NCBI GenBank assembly: GCA_030601885.1
Contig: JAUWAU010000003.1
Location: 248,001 to 312,000 of the forward strand
Length of the DNA stretch: 64,000 nucleotides
DNA from: Armatimonadota bacterium
GTDB lineage: Bacteria; Armatimonadota; Zipacnadia; JAUWAU01
Direction of reading: 5' to 3'
The first letter of the stretch is position 1. Each line of letters starts with the position of its first letter. A program made the translations under genes and the position numbers. Of the stretch, positions 50,152 to 59,054 are shown in pieces. The notes beneath the pieces were generated by a model, which saw nothing but the letters and a program-made list of their open reading frames with translations, was not told the origin of the DNA and did no database searches.

Positions 50152-50979
50152 ATGGCGGGAGACGTAGATCCGGTGTCGGGTGTGAGCGCGGACGAGTCGG
50201 CGCAAGCACGAACGAAGAGCGGCGATCAACTCATCTCTGTCAGCGCCCTCGTGCGGGTTGTTCGGACGTTCTGCTGGGGAGCAGCGGCGGCGTTCGCCAT
50301 CACAGTGGGCATCGGGGCCGTTGTGCCGACGTGGGGTCTGGTGATCGCCGAGGCCCTTCAGCGGATGTACCTGGCACCGGGGTACTTCCTCGCGCAGTAT
50401 CTGTCGGCTCGGGCCACCATCACGCTGGCGAACTCCTTGGCGGCGCTTGGAGCTTCGGTCCTCGGAGCATCGGGCGCTCTGCTCGTTGCCCGAATACAAC
50501 GCGCCGACGCGGCCGCGCAGCGCAGCTACGGGGCATGTGGGCGGGCGGCGTATGCGGTGGTGTCCTCGTTGTGCAGCGTGGCGCGCAAAGCTGCCCCCGC
50601 ATTGGGCGAGGCCCGAGACACGGCCGCGGAAGCATCGGCCGCGATCGCTGTGCTGGCGCCACGCCTCTCTGTCGCGTGCAGCGGCTGTGCGCTCGGCATT
50701 TATCTCGCCGCCAGCCTTCTCCAAGGCTGGATACCGCAACTGCTCCGGGTGGTCGTCGGCCTGCTGCCACACGGCGTCTTTGAGCTTCCCGCTATGCTTG
50801 TATCGGCTGCCGTTGGCGTCGCCATATCCGACAGGCTCGTGGCGGCTGCCCGCCACAGTCTGAGGTGCGTGGATGACGCTGCCAGGCACCTTCTGATCTC
50901 ACCGCGACTGGTCCGCATCTTGGCCCTGGTCGTTGCGCTCATCGTCATCGGCGCGGCCATAGAAGTCCGCACGATGTAG
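50152..50979 (+). CDS. SpoIIM (DUF95)-like membrane protein
   Basis: 275 residues with about five membrane helices, the first at 41-64. The segment GLLPHGVFELPAMLVSAAVG (203-222) is the conserved core of the SpoIIM/DUF95 family. The N-terminal 30 residues are polar. In Bacillus SpoIIM acts with SpoIID/SpoIIP in septal peptidoglycan removal, but most relatives are in non-sporulating bacteria with unknown roles, so sporulation should not be inferred. Starts 45 bases after the PD40 gene. Confidence 0.72.
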   Translation: MAGDVDPVSGVSADESAQARTKSGDQLISVSALVRVVRTFCWGAAAAFAITVGIGAVVPTWGLVIAEALQRMYLAPGYFLAQYLSARATITLANSLAALGASVLGASGALLVARIQRADAAAQRSYGACGRAAYAVVSSLCSVARKAAPALGEARDTAAEASAAIAVLAPRLSVACSGCALGIYLAASLLQGWIPQLLRVVVGLLPHGVFELPAMLVSAAVGVAISDRLVAAARHSLRCVDDAARHLLISPRLVRILALVVALIVIGAAIEVRTM

Positions 50980-51202
50980 CCCCGCACGCGCCGCCGGCAT
51001 CTATCTCCCCGTGACTCAGCTTCTGCGCCATGCATAACCGCGCCTGCGCCATCGTCGGGCGCGGGCGACGCCGTCTTTGCAGCGCCTCATGTTTCACCTG
51101 CACTGTGGTATGGTAGCCGCATAGGCGCGGCATTGTGGCGTTTCGTCACGACTGGTCGCTCCCAAGCCTTTATTGACGTGTACTCGTCAGGCAACAGGGG
51201 CA

Positions 51203-53554
51203 ATGGCTGGGCCAGAGGCAACAGTGACACAGGAGGCAGCACAGGCGGCGAGCGAGGGGGCGCGAGCCCTGGATGCTCTCTGCCGTGCGGCGCGCCATTA
51301 CGGCCTGTACCCACCGGGCCACCCCGGCTCCGGCGCAGCCGTCTCGGCCGCGAGGGAGGCTGTCGCGGCGGTGGTCAGAGAGGACGGCTTCGTGTTGTTC
51401 GCCGCGGCCGGGGACCAGCTAGTCGTCAACGGCACACAGGCGCCCGACGACGCGCTGACAGCCCGTTTGGTCGCCGAACTGCAAAACCGAGACATGCGCG
51501 CCTTGAAGCTTTCGGCCGAGCTAGACGCTGCTGAGACCGAGGCAGTGCTGCAGATGCTGTCCATGGACGTGCAGCAGTTGCGCAACCGGGGCGGCCCGGC
51601 AGCCTTCATCGAAGAACGTGAGCTAACCAATGTTGATGTAGTGGAGCTGAGCTACGAAGGCTTCGTCCCCGAGTCAGTCGCCGGGCGTGACGCCGCCCCC
51701 GAGGATGTACTCCTCCATGCACTTGACGCCGACCCCAGCGCATTGGCAGACATGGAGATTGCCGACCTCGTCGGCATGCTGGACGCGCCGCAGCAACTGG
51801 CCAACAAGCTCGTCTCGTGGCTGACGGCCCGCGGCGGAAGTGGCGGATATGGCGGCGAAGGCGGCAGCGGCATCGGCCCCGGTGTCGGCGACGGCATCGG
51901 TACCGGAGGAGAGATCCCGCTCATCCTTGACGGCCACGAGGTGGACCGCGGCCATCGGGCCGGCGCTATGCTCGCCTTGGCGCTGCAGCGACTCGGCGAA
52001 ACGGTGCGCAATCGCTCGCCCAGCGAGTGGGAGAAGGTTCGCCAGAAGCTCACTGACGTATTCCGCTCGTTGAGCTTGGGCCTGCGACGCAAGGTGTTGC
52101 AGGCCGATGTCGTCATGCCCGATGCCGATTTCGACGTCTTGGCGGCCGTGGGCGAGAGCCTGGACATGGATGAGGCCCTCGAGCTGCTCGGCAAGACTTC
52201 TGAAGAGGCGATCGCCGACCCGTCGGTGACCCTGGAGCGTCTCCTGCGCCGCCTGGCCCCCACGCAGGCGCGGCTGCGGCTGATGGAGCCGGCAGTTAAG
52301 GAGCACCTGGCCGAGCTCGGCCTGCCCGATGAGGCCTCCGGCAGCGTGGTCGGTCGCCTGCTGGATGCATTAGCAAAGAGCAGGGAGCCGGATGCGGAGG
52401 ATCGGAAACTGGGCAGCTTTCGCACCGATGAGGCCACGAGGGCGAAACGGCGTGCTGAGGGAGAAGATCTCTTCCGGAGGCTTGACGAGGACGCCATGTG
52501 GCGCGCACGCACCAGCGTGTGTCTGGAGCTCTTAGGCGCCGTACAGGACGCCGAGACGTACCTGAAGGTGCTCTCGGCCGTCGAGTCCGGCCTGGCGCAC
52601 ATATCTCCAGGCAACGGGGACGGCCTCGCCGTGCGAGTGGCGGATTCGCTGCGTCGGCATCAACAGTCGTCGGACCTCTCGGAGCGCTGCCGGCAACAGA
52701 GCGCAAAGCTGCTCGCCAGTTTGGAGAGCGTGGACACGGTGGAGAACGTGCAGGCGGCGGTCGAGCGCGCGAGCGGCGAAGAGCGCGGCCGGCTCATTGC
52801 TCTGCTCCCAAGTTTCGGCGCCAGTGGAGTATCGGCCCTATACGAGATGCTGAAGACCAAGGCGCATGCCCAGGATTTGCCGGCTATTCTGGATGCGCTG
52901 GCGCGTGCCGAGCATGAAGCTGCGGACAGGGACGTGGATCACGAGGAGTCTGGCGAGCAGTCCGATTTCCGATCGGTGCTACTCGATCCCCGGTGGCAGA
53001 ACACGCAAGTGGCCATTGAGCACCTCGCTGCGCACGAGGGCGCCTTCGCCACGAAGTATCTCTCGATAACGCTCACGCAAGGCTATTTCGCCCTGCGGGT
53101 GGCTGTTATTCAGGCGCTCGCCGTCCATCGAAGCCCGGGTTCTCTGGAGTTGCTGCTTGGTGCGCTGACCAATCCCGAGCACGGCATCCAGGAAATAGCT
53201 GCCACGAGTCTGGGTCGGATTCGCGACTCTGAGGCCGTCGCTGCACTGATGCGCGCCGCAGAGCCCCAGAGCCTGTTCGATAAGCGCACGCGCGTACGGG
53301 CCGCCGCCATGCTGGCTCTGGGCAGCCTCGGGTACACTGCCGCCATTGATATGCTGGCTCAGACGCTTCGGCACAAGCCGCTATTTCGGCGGGAAGCGGG
53401 GACACAACTCAGCGTCGCGGCGGCGACCGCGTTGGGGCGGATCGGTACGGATCGGGCCCGCGCGCAGCTCGATGGTGGCACGCGGGACCGGCGACGAGCG
53501 GTGCGAGAGGCGTGTCGCAAGGCGCTTGGCGGCACGAAAGAGGTGCGGAGATAA
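51203..53554 (+). CDS. HEAT-repeat protein with YPPxHP N-terminal domain
   Basis: 783 residues from MAGPEATVTQEAA. Residues 20-165 form a domain that recurs in the next gene product: RHYGLYPPGHPGSG (32-45), a GDQLVVNG strand, RDMRALKLSAELDAAETEAV, and TNVDVVEL. A Gly-rich linker (about 210-245) follows, then an alpha-helical middle and PBS/HEAT units at the C-terminus (about 590-780; FALRVAVIQALAVHRSPGSL, EIAATSLGRIRDSEAVAALM). No signal peptide. The stop overlaps the next ATG (TAATG), so the two proteins are made in step. Presumably a partner or scaffold of the HD-GYP protein. Function unknown. Confidence 0.75.
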   Translation: MAGPEATVTQEAAQAASEGARALDALCRAARHYGLYPPGHPGSGAAVSAAREAVAAVVREDGFVLFAAAGDQLVVNGTQAPDDALTARLVAELQNRDMRALKLSAELDAAETEAVLQMLSMDVQQLRNRGGPAAFIEERELTNVDVVELSYEGFVPESVAGRDAAPEDVLLHALDADPSALADMEIADLVGMLDAPQQLANKLVSWLTARGGSGGYGGEGGSGIGPGVGDGIGTGGEIPLILDGHEVDRGHRAGAMLALALQRLGETVRNRSPSEWEKVRQKLTDVFRSLSLGLRRKVLQADVVMPDADFDVLAAVGESLDMDEALELLGKTSEEAIADPSVTLERLLRRLAPTQARLRLMEPAVKEHLAELGLPDEASGSVVGRLLDALAKSREPDAEDRKLGSFRTDEATRAKRRAEGEDLFRRLDEDAMWRARTSVCLELLGAVQDAETYLKVLSAVESGLAHISPGNGDGLAVRVADSLRRHQQSSDLSERCRQQSAKLLASLESVDTVENVQAAVERASGEERGRLIALLPSFGASGVSALYEMLKTKAHAQDLPAILDALARAEHEAADRDVDHEESGEQSDFRSVLLDPRWQNTQVAIEHLAAHEGAFATKYLSITLTQGYFALRVAVIQALAVHRSPGSLELLLGALTNPEHGIQEIAATSLGRIRDSEAVAALMRAAEPQSLFDKRTRVRAAAMLALGSLGYTAAIDMLAQTLRHKPLFRREAGTQLSVAAATALGRIGTDRARAQLDGGTRDRRRAVREACRKALGGTKEVRR

Positions 53555-55053
53555 TGGAAGCACTGGCCGCCGACAACGACGTCGAGACTCCCGATACCTC
53601 TGCGTCCGCAGCGGCGACCACCACGGGGGAAGCAACATTCTCCGAACGCCTCGAGGGTGCCATCGTCGCCTTGAACCGGGCGCGTACGACTCTCGATTTC
53701 TACCCGCCTGAGCACCCACTGCTGCAGCGATCGCTGGAGCACGCTCACACGCTATTCTCGGACCTGTTGGCCGAGACGCCTGAGATCACCCTGAAGCTGA
53801 TCGAGGGGCACATGGTCTATGGTGACCAGCGACTGTTCGCCGGCGCAGCGTCTCCGGGACTGGTGGGCGGTCTGCTGCGTCGCGATGTGCAGAGCATGAC
53901 GTTCGTCAAGGGCTTGAGGGTTGAGGAGGTGGCTGAGCTGGCCCGGATCGCCCACATGCAGCCCGCGGAACTGGCGGCTCGTGATGGCGTGCAGGCCGAG
54001 ATGGGGCGCCGGGGCATTACCCACGTACGTTTCGAGGACCTCGTCATCACGGGCACGCAAGCCGGCGGCGGATACGTGGCAGCCTCAGCCGGGGACGTCT
54101 ACCTTCGAGCGCTCGACGTGGTACACGGAGCCATGTCCTCGGCGTTCAGCGGCCGCATCGTGGACGTCGAAGGCACCCGGGATGTCGTCAGGGAGCTGGT
54201 GGATCGCGTTTTGGAAGATCGCTCAGTGGTGGTGAGCCTGACGTGCCTCCGGGGGCACGATGACTACACCTTTGCCCATTCACTGCACATCTGCCTGCTG
54301 GCCCTGGCGCTGGGCGAGAGCATGGGCCTGGACCAATCACAGCTCTGCGACCTGGGCGCGTGCGCCCTCCTGCACGATGTCGGGAAAATCCTGGTGCCCT
54401 TGAGTGTGCTGCGCAAACCGGGCCGGCTGGACGATACGGAATGGGCGGCCATTTGCCGACATCCTGTGGACGGCGCCCGCATCCTGTCGGAGCATGAGGA
54501 GCTGCCGATCTTGGCTCCGGTGGTCGCCTTTGAGCACCACTTGCGCTATGATCTCAGCGGATATCCGAAGGTGCAGGGCCACAGCGAGATGTCACCCTTC
54601 AGCATGATCGTGGCGATCTCCGACGTGTACGACGCCCTCACCACTGAGCGGCCGTATCGCCAGCCGATGCGGCCCGAGCAGGCGCTCGAGACGATGATTC
54701 AGGAGGAGGCGCGACAGTTCGAGCCGCGGCTGGTGCGATGGTTCGCCGATCTGCTCGGGGCCTATCCCCCCGGCTCCTTCGTGGAGCTTACGTCGGGCGA
54801 GACCGGCGTCGTCTGCCGCGCCAATCCCGAGGATGCGTCGCGACCATGCGTGCGATTGCTGTTCGACGCCGACGGCGAGCCCATCGATCCGCCGGCGGAT
54901 ATTGACCTCGTCGCGGACACAGATGTCGCCTCGGGCGAGCCGCGGTACGCTATCTCTCGCTGCCTCGATGCGTCCCCTGCCGGCGTGGCTCCTATGGACG
55001 TGGTCGCCGAGTGGGCGCAGGGTCAGGCCGAGGCGCAGGATGAGCCGGAATAG
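53554..55053 (+). CDS. HD-GYP phosphodiesterase with YPPxHP N-terminal domain
   Basis: 499 residues. The N-terminal domain (about 35-165) has ARTTLDFYPPEHPLL and matches the start of the preceding protein. The HD-GYP domain (about 235-400) has AHSLHICLLALALG, HDVGK (274-278), RHPVDGARIL, FEHHLRYDLSGYP (327-338) and VYDALTTERPYRQ. The metal ligands are present, and the loop reads RYDLSGYP rather than the usual RxDGSGYP. It should hydrolyse cyclic di-GMP. The C-terminal 100 residues include a segment (PGSFVELTSGETGVVCRANP) common after HD-GYP domains. No membrane segment. Confidence 0.9.
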   Translation: MEALAADNDVETPDTSASAAATTTGEATFSERLEGAIVALNRARTTLDFYPPEHPLLQRSLEHAHTLFSDLLAETPEITLKLIEGHMVYGDQRLFAGAASPGLVGGLLRRDVQSMTFVKGLRVEEVAELARIAHMQPAELAARDGVQAEMGRRGITHVRFEDLVITGTQAGGGYVAASAGDVYLRALDVVHGAMSSAFSGRIVDVEGTRDVVRELVDRVLEDRSVVVSLTCLRGHDDYTFAHSLHICLLALALGESMGLDQSQLCDLGACALLHDVGKILVPLSVLRKPGRLDDTEWAAICRHPVDGARILSEHEELPILAPVVAFEHHLRYDLSGYPKVQGHSEMSPFSMIVAISDVYDALTTERPYRQPMRPEQALETMIQEEARQFEPRLVRWFADLLGAYPPGSFVELTSGETGVVCRANPEDASRPCVRLLFDADGEPIDPPADIDLVADTDVASGEPRYAISRCLDASPAGVAPMDVVAEWAQGQAEAQDEPE

Positions 55054-55493
55054 GCCGCCAACGCCGGGCTGTGTTGGCGTCGCCCGCGCGTTTTCCCGAC
55101 TCAGCCGCCCACTGTCGTCCCGCGCACATTTCGACGAGCTTCTCCCTCCTGTGGCTCATTCTCCCCAGAGAAGCTCTTCGTCGCCGAACGAGGTCCCCCC
55201 CCTCCGCGCACTCGCCCCGTGGTGGCATGCTGAACGAGTGCGCACTCCCGGACCGGCGAACGATGCCGTCGGACGCGCGACCCAACTCACCGACAATTCG
55301 TACACGCACCCGGGCCACGGCGTCGCCTGGGCAGCTTGACATGGCTTTCTCAGTTTCGGTACAATACGCCGCACGGCGGAGTGTACCGGTCCGCACGGAT
55401 TGGCGCGATCCGGAACGTGCCCAGGTGGGCCGTTGTCGCCAGATGTTCACCCGCCTCGGGCGCTGTCCACCCGCCGCAGGCGGGCGAGCAAAG
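55054..55493. other. Leader region of the ATP synthase operon
   Basis: 440 bases without a gene. It holds the promoter at 55336-55365 and, near 55460-55485, a CCGCC-GCAGG-CGGG hairpin. I see no other signal. Confidence 0.45.
55336..55365 (+). promoter_or_regulatory. Promoter of the ATP synthase operon
   Basis: TTGACA (55336-55341), a perfect -35, and TACAAT (55360-55365) are separated by 18 bases. Start of atpZ is 129 bases further on. Confidence 0.75.
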
Positions 55494-55781
55494 ATGCCGG
55501 CAGACGAGCCAGAGTCGCCTACGCACCATCCGCCTGCGCGAGTCGCTGGCCGCGGCGGATGCCAGCGTCCGAACGGCGACGGTGCGGGGCGATACCGCGG
55601 CTTGGGGCTGTTTGGAATGGGGTGGGTCGTTGTGGCCTCCGTGCTTATCTGCATGGCCGCGGGTTGGCTGATAGACCAATGGCTCGGCACCACGCCATGG
55701 TTTTTCATCGGCCTGCTCCTGCTCGGGGTCGTGGCGGGTTTTGTTGAACTTATTCGGATGGCGCTCCGATATACACGATAG
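55494..55781 (+). CDS. atpZ: AtpZ/AtpI family protein (F0F1 gene-cluster accessory)
   Basis: 95 residues from MPADEPESPTHHPP. Two membrane helices: LGLFGMGWVVVASVLICMAA and TPWFFIGLLLLGVVAGFVEL. The GWLIDQWLGTTPW loop between them is typical of the small AtpZ/AtpI proteins that head ATP synthase operons and assist in c-ring assembly or Mg transport. The start has only a weak GAGC ribosome site. Confidence 0.8.
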   Translation: MPADEPESPTHHPPARVAGRGGCQRPNGDGAGRYRGLGLFGMGWVVVASVLICMAAGWLIDQWLGTTPWFFIGLLLLGVVAGFVELIRMALRYTR

Positions 55782-55850
55782 CGAGCGCCTGTGTGGGTCT
55801 CGTCACGACCCAGCAGTGTGTGGATTGGAGCAATCCGCAGTGTATACCTC

Positions 55851-56342
55851 ATGAAAAGGCTGCCAACCGGTCGCCCGCGACCGAGCGCTCGCCTGCGAGC
55901 GCACAGCATTGGCTTCATCGAGCGCGTGTATCGCACCACGGCCGTCGTCTCCCTCATAGCCGGATTGGCCATCTTGGGGTATTTCGGTTGGGCCAGCGTC
56001 GCCAGCTACCTGCTCGGGGCGCTGCTGGGCGCCGGGCTCATGCGGCTGCTGGAACACACCGTGGATTTGGGCATCCGGGCGGTCGTCCGCGACGGCAAGG
56101 CCAATGGGTCGGGTCGCGCTATTATCGTCGGCCTCAGCGCGCTGAAATACCTGGTTATCGCCGTGGGACTGTATCTGCTGGTGACGCAAGGCTGGGTCCG
56201 TCTCTGGTGCTTGCTTGCCGGCTATGGCACCATTTACATCGTGATCGTTCTCAAGGTCATCGGGAGGCTGCTGCTGCGTTCGTTCAGCGAGTTCGCGGAC
56301 ACGGCCACCGATGCCTCGAGCGGAGGCTCGAGGGGGCTGTAG
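55851..56342 (+). CDS. ATP synthase subunit I-like protein
   Basis: 163 residues from MKRLPTGRPRPSARLR. Four membrane helices with a basic N-terminus (YRTTAVVSLIAGLAILGYFG, LLGALLGAGLMRLLEHTVDL, ALKYLVIAVGLYLLV, AGYGTIYIVIVLKVIGRLL). The order atpZ-this gene-atpB and its helix pattern fit the AtpI/AtpR type of assembly factor. Three bases separate it from atpB. Confidence 0.75.
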   Translation: MKRLPTGRPRPSARLRAHSIGFIERVYRTTAVVSLIAGLAILGYFGWASVASYLLGALLGAGLMRLLEHTVDLGIRAVVRDGKANGSGRAIIVGLSALKYLVIAVGLYLLVTQGWVRLWCLLAGYGTIYIVIVLKVIGRLLLRSFSEFADTATDASSGGSRGL

Positions 56343-56345
56343 ACA

Positions 56346-57173
56346 GTGGCCGAAACCCATGAGCCTCACCCGCCTCCGGCGGGCGGACCGGACAGCGGCG
56401 GCATCACCTACGATCCGTATGCGCATCCCGGGCTGTTTCACACCTTGGAGCCCATTATTGCCAAGAAGGACAGCAGTGGGGCCATACTGCACGACGAGAG
56501 CGGGCACGTCGTCTACCTAGTTCCCCCGGCCATCGTGGCAATGCTCCTCATAGCTCTCCTGCTCGGGGTCGTGGCGCGGCTCGGGACCCGTCGTCTGCAA
56601 CGTACGCCAAAGCCCGGGTTGCAGATGGTCATGGAGATGGCGTACGGCTGGTTTGCCCATCTGTGCCGCCAGATCATCGGTCCGGACAGCGAGCGATTCG
56701 TCCCGTTTGTGGGCACTCTATTCATATTCATTCTCTGCATGAACTGGCTTGGTGTCGTCCCGGGCATGCTGGCGCCCACCGCCAACCTGAACGTGACGGC
56801 AGGCCTTGCGCTCACCGTATTCGTCGCGACGCAGGTCTATGGGCTACGGACCCATGGGCTCCGCTACTTCGGACACTTCACCGAGGGCCCGTGGCCGCTG
56901 TGGATTTTCATCGTTCCCATTCACATCGTCGGTGAGCTGGCGCGTCCGCTGTCGTTGTCATTCCGACTCTTCGGGAACATTTTCGGCGAAGACACCGCGA
57001 TAGGCGTGTTCATTGTCCTTGGCGCGGCGGTCCTGAAGGCGATCTACCTTCCGCTGCCGCTGCATCTGCCGATGGTTGCCTTCGCCCTCTTTGGTGGCTT
57101 CGTGCAGGCCCTTATCTTCGCTACACTGACGGCCGTGTACATCGGTGGGGCAGTGCGGATACACGAAAGCTAA
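56346..57173 (+). CDS. atpB: ATP synthase F0 subunit a
   Basis: 275 residues from a GTG. Five or six membrane helices; the essential arginine is Arg207 in LSLSFRLFGNIFGED, and PMVAFALFGGFVQALIFATL forms the last helix. Provides the ion half-channels beside the c-ring. Its N-terminus has a 40-residue polar extension before the first helix. Confidence 0.95.
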   Translation: MAETHEPHPPPAGGPDSGGITYDPYAHPGLFHTLEPIIAKKDSSGAILHDESGHVVYLVPPAIVAMLLIALLLGVVARLGTRRLQRTPKPGLQMVMEMAYGWFAHLCRQIIGPDSERFVPFVGTLFIFILCMNWLGVVPGMLAPTANLNVTAGLALTVFVATQVYGLRTHGLRYFGHFTEGPWPLWIFIVPIHIVGELARPLSLSFRLFGNIFGEDTAIGVFIVLGAAVLKAIYLPLPLHLPMVAFALFGGFVQALIFATLTAVYIGGAVRIHES

Positions 57174-57319
57174 CAGTGGTAAGTGAGCAGTGGATAGTGG
57201 TCAGCGAAGGATTCGATCATCGCACGGAGCCCCAAACCGAGGGAGGAGGTCCCGAGCGACAGTCCTGGGGCAGTGTCTTTTCTGCTTCACTGACAACTGA
57301 CCACTGGCCACTTGCTCAG
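57173..57319. repeat. Palindromic AGTGGTCAG-type element between atpB and atpE
   Basis: Left arm at 57173-57204 has AGTGGATAGTGGTCAG; right arm at 57288-57319 has CTGACAACTGACCACTGG. The arms are imperfectly inverted around 83 bases. Related units occur at 3710-3770 and 21721-21755. Confidence 0.65.
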
Positions 57320-57337
57320 ATCCGGAGGTGAACAGAA

Positions 57338-57619
57338 GTGACGTATTTCGCAGCATTAGCCATAGCGGTGGGCTTCGGCGTTCCGCTTGCCGTGCTCACG
57401 GCTGGACTTGCCCAAGCGCGGACCGCAGCCGCCGGGCTCGAGAGTATTGCGCGGCAGCCCGAAGCAGCGGGCGAGATTCGCATCGCCATGATCCTCGGCT
57501 TGGCGTTTATCGAGTCGCTGGTCATCTATGCGCTGGTTATGGCGATCCTGCTATGGATCAAACTGCCGCCGAGCGCGGATGCCATCATCAAGCTTCTCGA
57601 GAACGCACCGGTACACTGA
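57338..57619 (+). CDS. atpE: ATP synthase F0 subunit c
   Basis: 93 residues from a GTG preceded by GGAGGTGA. Two helices with the polar loop ARQPEA (39-43). The ion-binding residues Gln26, Glu59, Ser60 and Tyr64 (LGLAFIESLVIYALV) have the spacing of Na+-binding c subunits (Gln32, Glu65, Ser66, Tyr70 of Ilyobacter and Propionigenium). The first helix lacks a long signal-like extension. Confidence 0.94.
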   Translation: MTYFAALAIAVGFGVPLAVLTAGLAQARTAAAGLESIARQPEAAGEIRIAMILGLAFIESLVIYALVMAILLWIKLPPSADAIIKLLENAPVH

Positions 57620-57620
57620 G

Positions 57621-57703
57621 AGGCAGGGCAAAGGGTGAAGTCTAGAGCCTCCCCCCGGCGGCATCGGGCGGGTGTGCTTTGACCCTTTGGGCTTTCCCCT
57701 GCC
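57621..57703. repeat. AGGCAGGG-type palindromic element between atpE and atpF
   Basis: Left arm AGGCAGGGCAAAGGGTGAAG (57621-57640) and right arm 57677-57703 ending TTTCCCCTGCC are inverted with gaps. It starts 2 bases after the atpE stop. Same family as 35095-35188. Confidence 0.65.
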
Positions 57704-57719
57704 GTTGAGGGAGCTGACC

Positions 57720-58235
57720 ATGGACGCGCTGTTCAGGGCCCTTGGCATGGAGCCAGCGGCTCTCGTCATTGCTATAGGCACGTTTCTATTGCTGTGGTGG
57801 ATCCTGGCCAAGTGGCTCTTTGGTCCCATCCGCAACATCCAGCAACAGCGCAGCGACGAAATCGCCGGGAACCTCTCGGCGGCCGAGACGCAGCGCGACG
57901 AGATGCAGAGCCAGCGCGGGGAGCTCGAGCAGCGCCTGGCGCGCATCGAGGCGGAAGAGCGAGACCGGATCCAGCAGGCGACAGCACGCGCCCACGAGGC
58001 CCGTGATGGCATACTCGACGAGGCGCGGCAACATGCGGAGGCCATCGTGGGGGAGAGTCGCGAGGAGATCCAACGCCAACGAGAGCATGCGCTGGCGGAC
58101 CTGCGCGATGAGGTGGCCGACCTGAGCATCGAGGCGGCGACGCGGGCGCTTCGGGGACGGCTCAGTGACGACGTGCACCGGGCACTCGTCTCCGACTTCA
58201 TCCAGGAGCTTGAGAGAGCCGAAGGCAAGAGTTGA
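57720..58235 (+). CDS. atpF: ATP synthase F0 subunit b
   Basis: 171 residues from MDALFRALGMEPAALVIAIG. One N-terminal membrane helix (13-32), then a long charged coiled coil (about 40-150; QQQRSDEIAGNLSAAETQRD, EEIQRQREHALADLRDEV). Forms the peripheral stalk that holds F1 against rotation. Confidence 0.92.
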   Translation: MDALFRALGMEPAALVIAIGTFLLLWWILAKWLFGPIRNIQQQRSDEIAGNLSAAETQRDEMQSQRGELEQRLARIEAEERDRIQQATARAHEARDGILDEARQHAEAIVGESREEIQRQREHALADLRDEVADLSIEAATRALRGRLSDDVHRALVSDFIQELERAEGKS

Positions 58236-58313
58236 GGCTAGTGCCCGGCCGGGGCGGGATGCCAGCTCCGGGCGCCGGGCCCGTGTGGCGACCCAGGGAC
58301 AGAGGCCCACGCG

Positions 58314-58871
58314 ATGATAGATGCCAAGGCAGCGAAGCGATACAGCAAGGCGTTGTTTGGTCTTGCGCAGGACAATGATCTCGTAGAGCGAATCCGCACG
58401 GATCTGCGAACTGCCGCCGCCATCGTGGCGGGCACGCCGGACTTGGCGATGTTCATGGTCAACCCGCTCGTATCGGACCAGGCCAAGGAGCAGCTCCTCG
58501 CCACGGGGTTCGCTGATGCAGTGAGCCCGGAGTTCATGCGCTTCTTGCGGTTGCTGGTGCGCCACGATCGCTGCGGCCTGTTGAGCGCCGTACGGGAGCA
58601 ATTCGAGCTGTTGGCCGACGAGGCCGCGGGCGTAGTTCGCGCGCGCGTGGAGAGCGCTGTGCCGCTCACGGAGCCGGAGAAGGAGCGGCTGGCTGCCGCC
58701 GTGCGACGGCGGTTTGGCCGAGAGCCGATCATCGAATACGTCGAGGCGCCCGAGCTCATCGGAGGAGTGCGGATGCGGGTGTGGGATACGGTCATCGACG
58801 ATAGCCTGCAGGCAGCGCTGGTGCGTCTGCGCGAGCAGTTGCGGAGCAAGCGCCTGCGGGCGGTGAGATAG
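58314..58871 (+). CDS. atpH: ATP synthase F1 subunit delta
   Basis: 185 residues. KAAKRYSKALFGLAQDNDLV opening and the C-terminal VRARVESAVPLTEPEKERLA, then ELIGGVRMRVWDTVIDDSLQ, which is the family signature. Links the b stalk to F1. Confidence 0.94.
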   Translation: MIDAKAAKRYSKALFGLAQDNDLVERIRTDLRTAAAIVAGTPDLAMFMVNPLVSDQAKEQLLATGFADAVSPEFMRFLRLLVRHDRCGLLSAVREQFELLADEAAGVVRARVESAVPLTEPEKERLAAAVRRRFGREPIIEYVEAPELIGGVRMRVWDTVIDDSLQAALVRLREQLRSKRLRAVR

Positions 58872-59054
58872 TCGCCGGAGGCGGCTAAGGGTGCTGGTGG
58901 TAGCCGAGGTTGGCGGGGCGCGGGCATTGCAGCTCGCGACGCATCCTCGGCGTGCCGTGGCGGGCAAGAATGTCTGCCCCACGCCAGTAGCGACCGCGCG
59001 CGGATTCTGCGAATACGCCCGGAGTGACACAATCCGCGGTAGGACGAAAGCGAA

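Noticed and set aside
49282..50889. 535-residue minus-strand frame
   Set aside because: It is antisense to the PD40 and SpoIIM-like genes, both of which have signals and family motifs.
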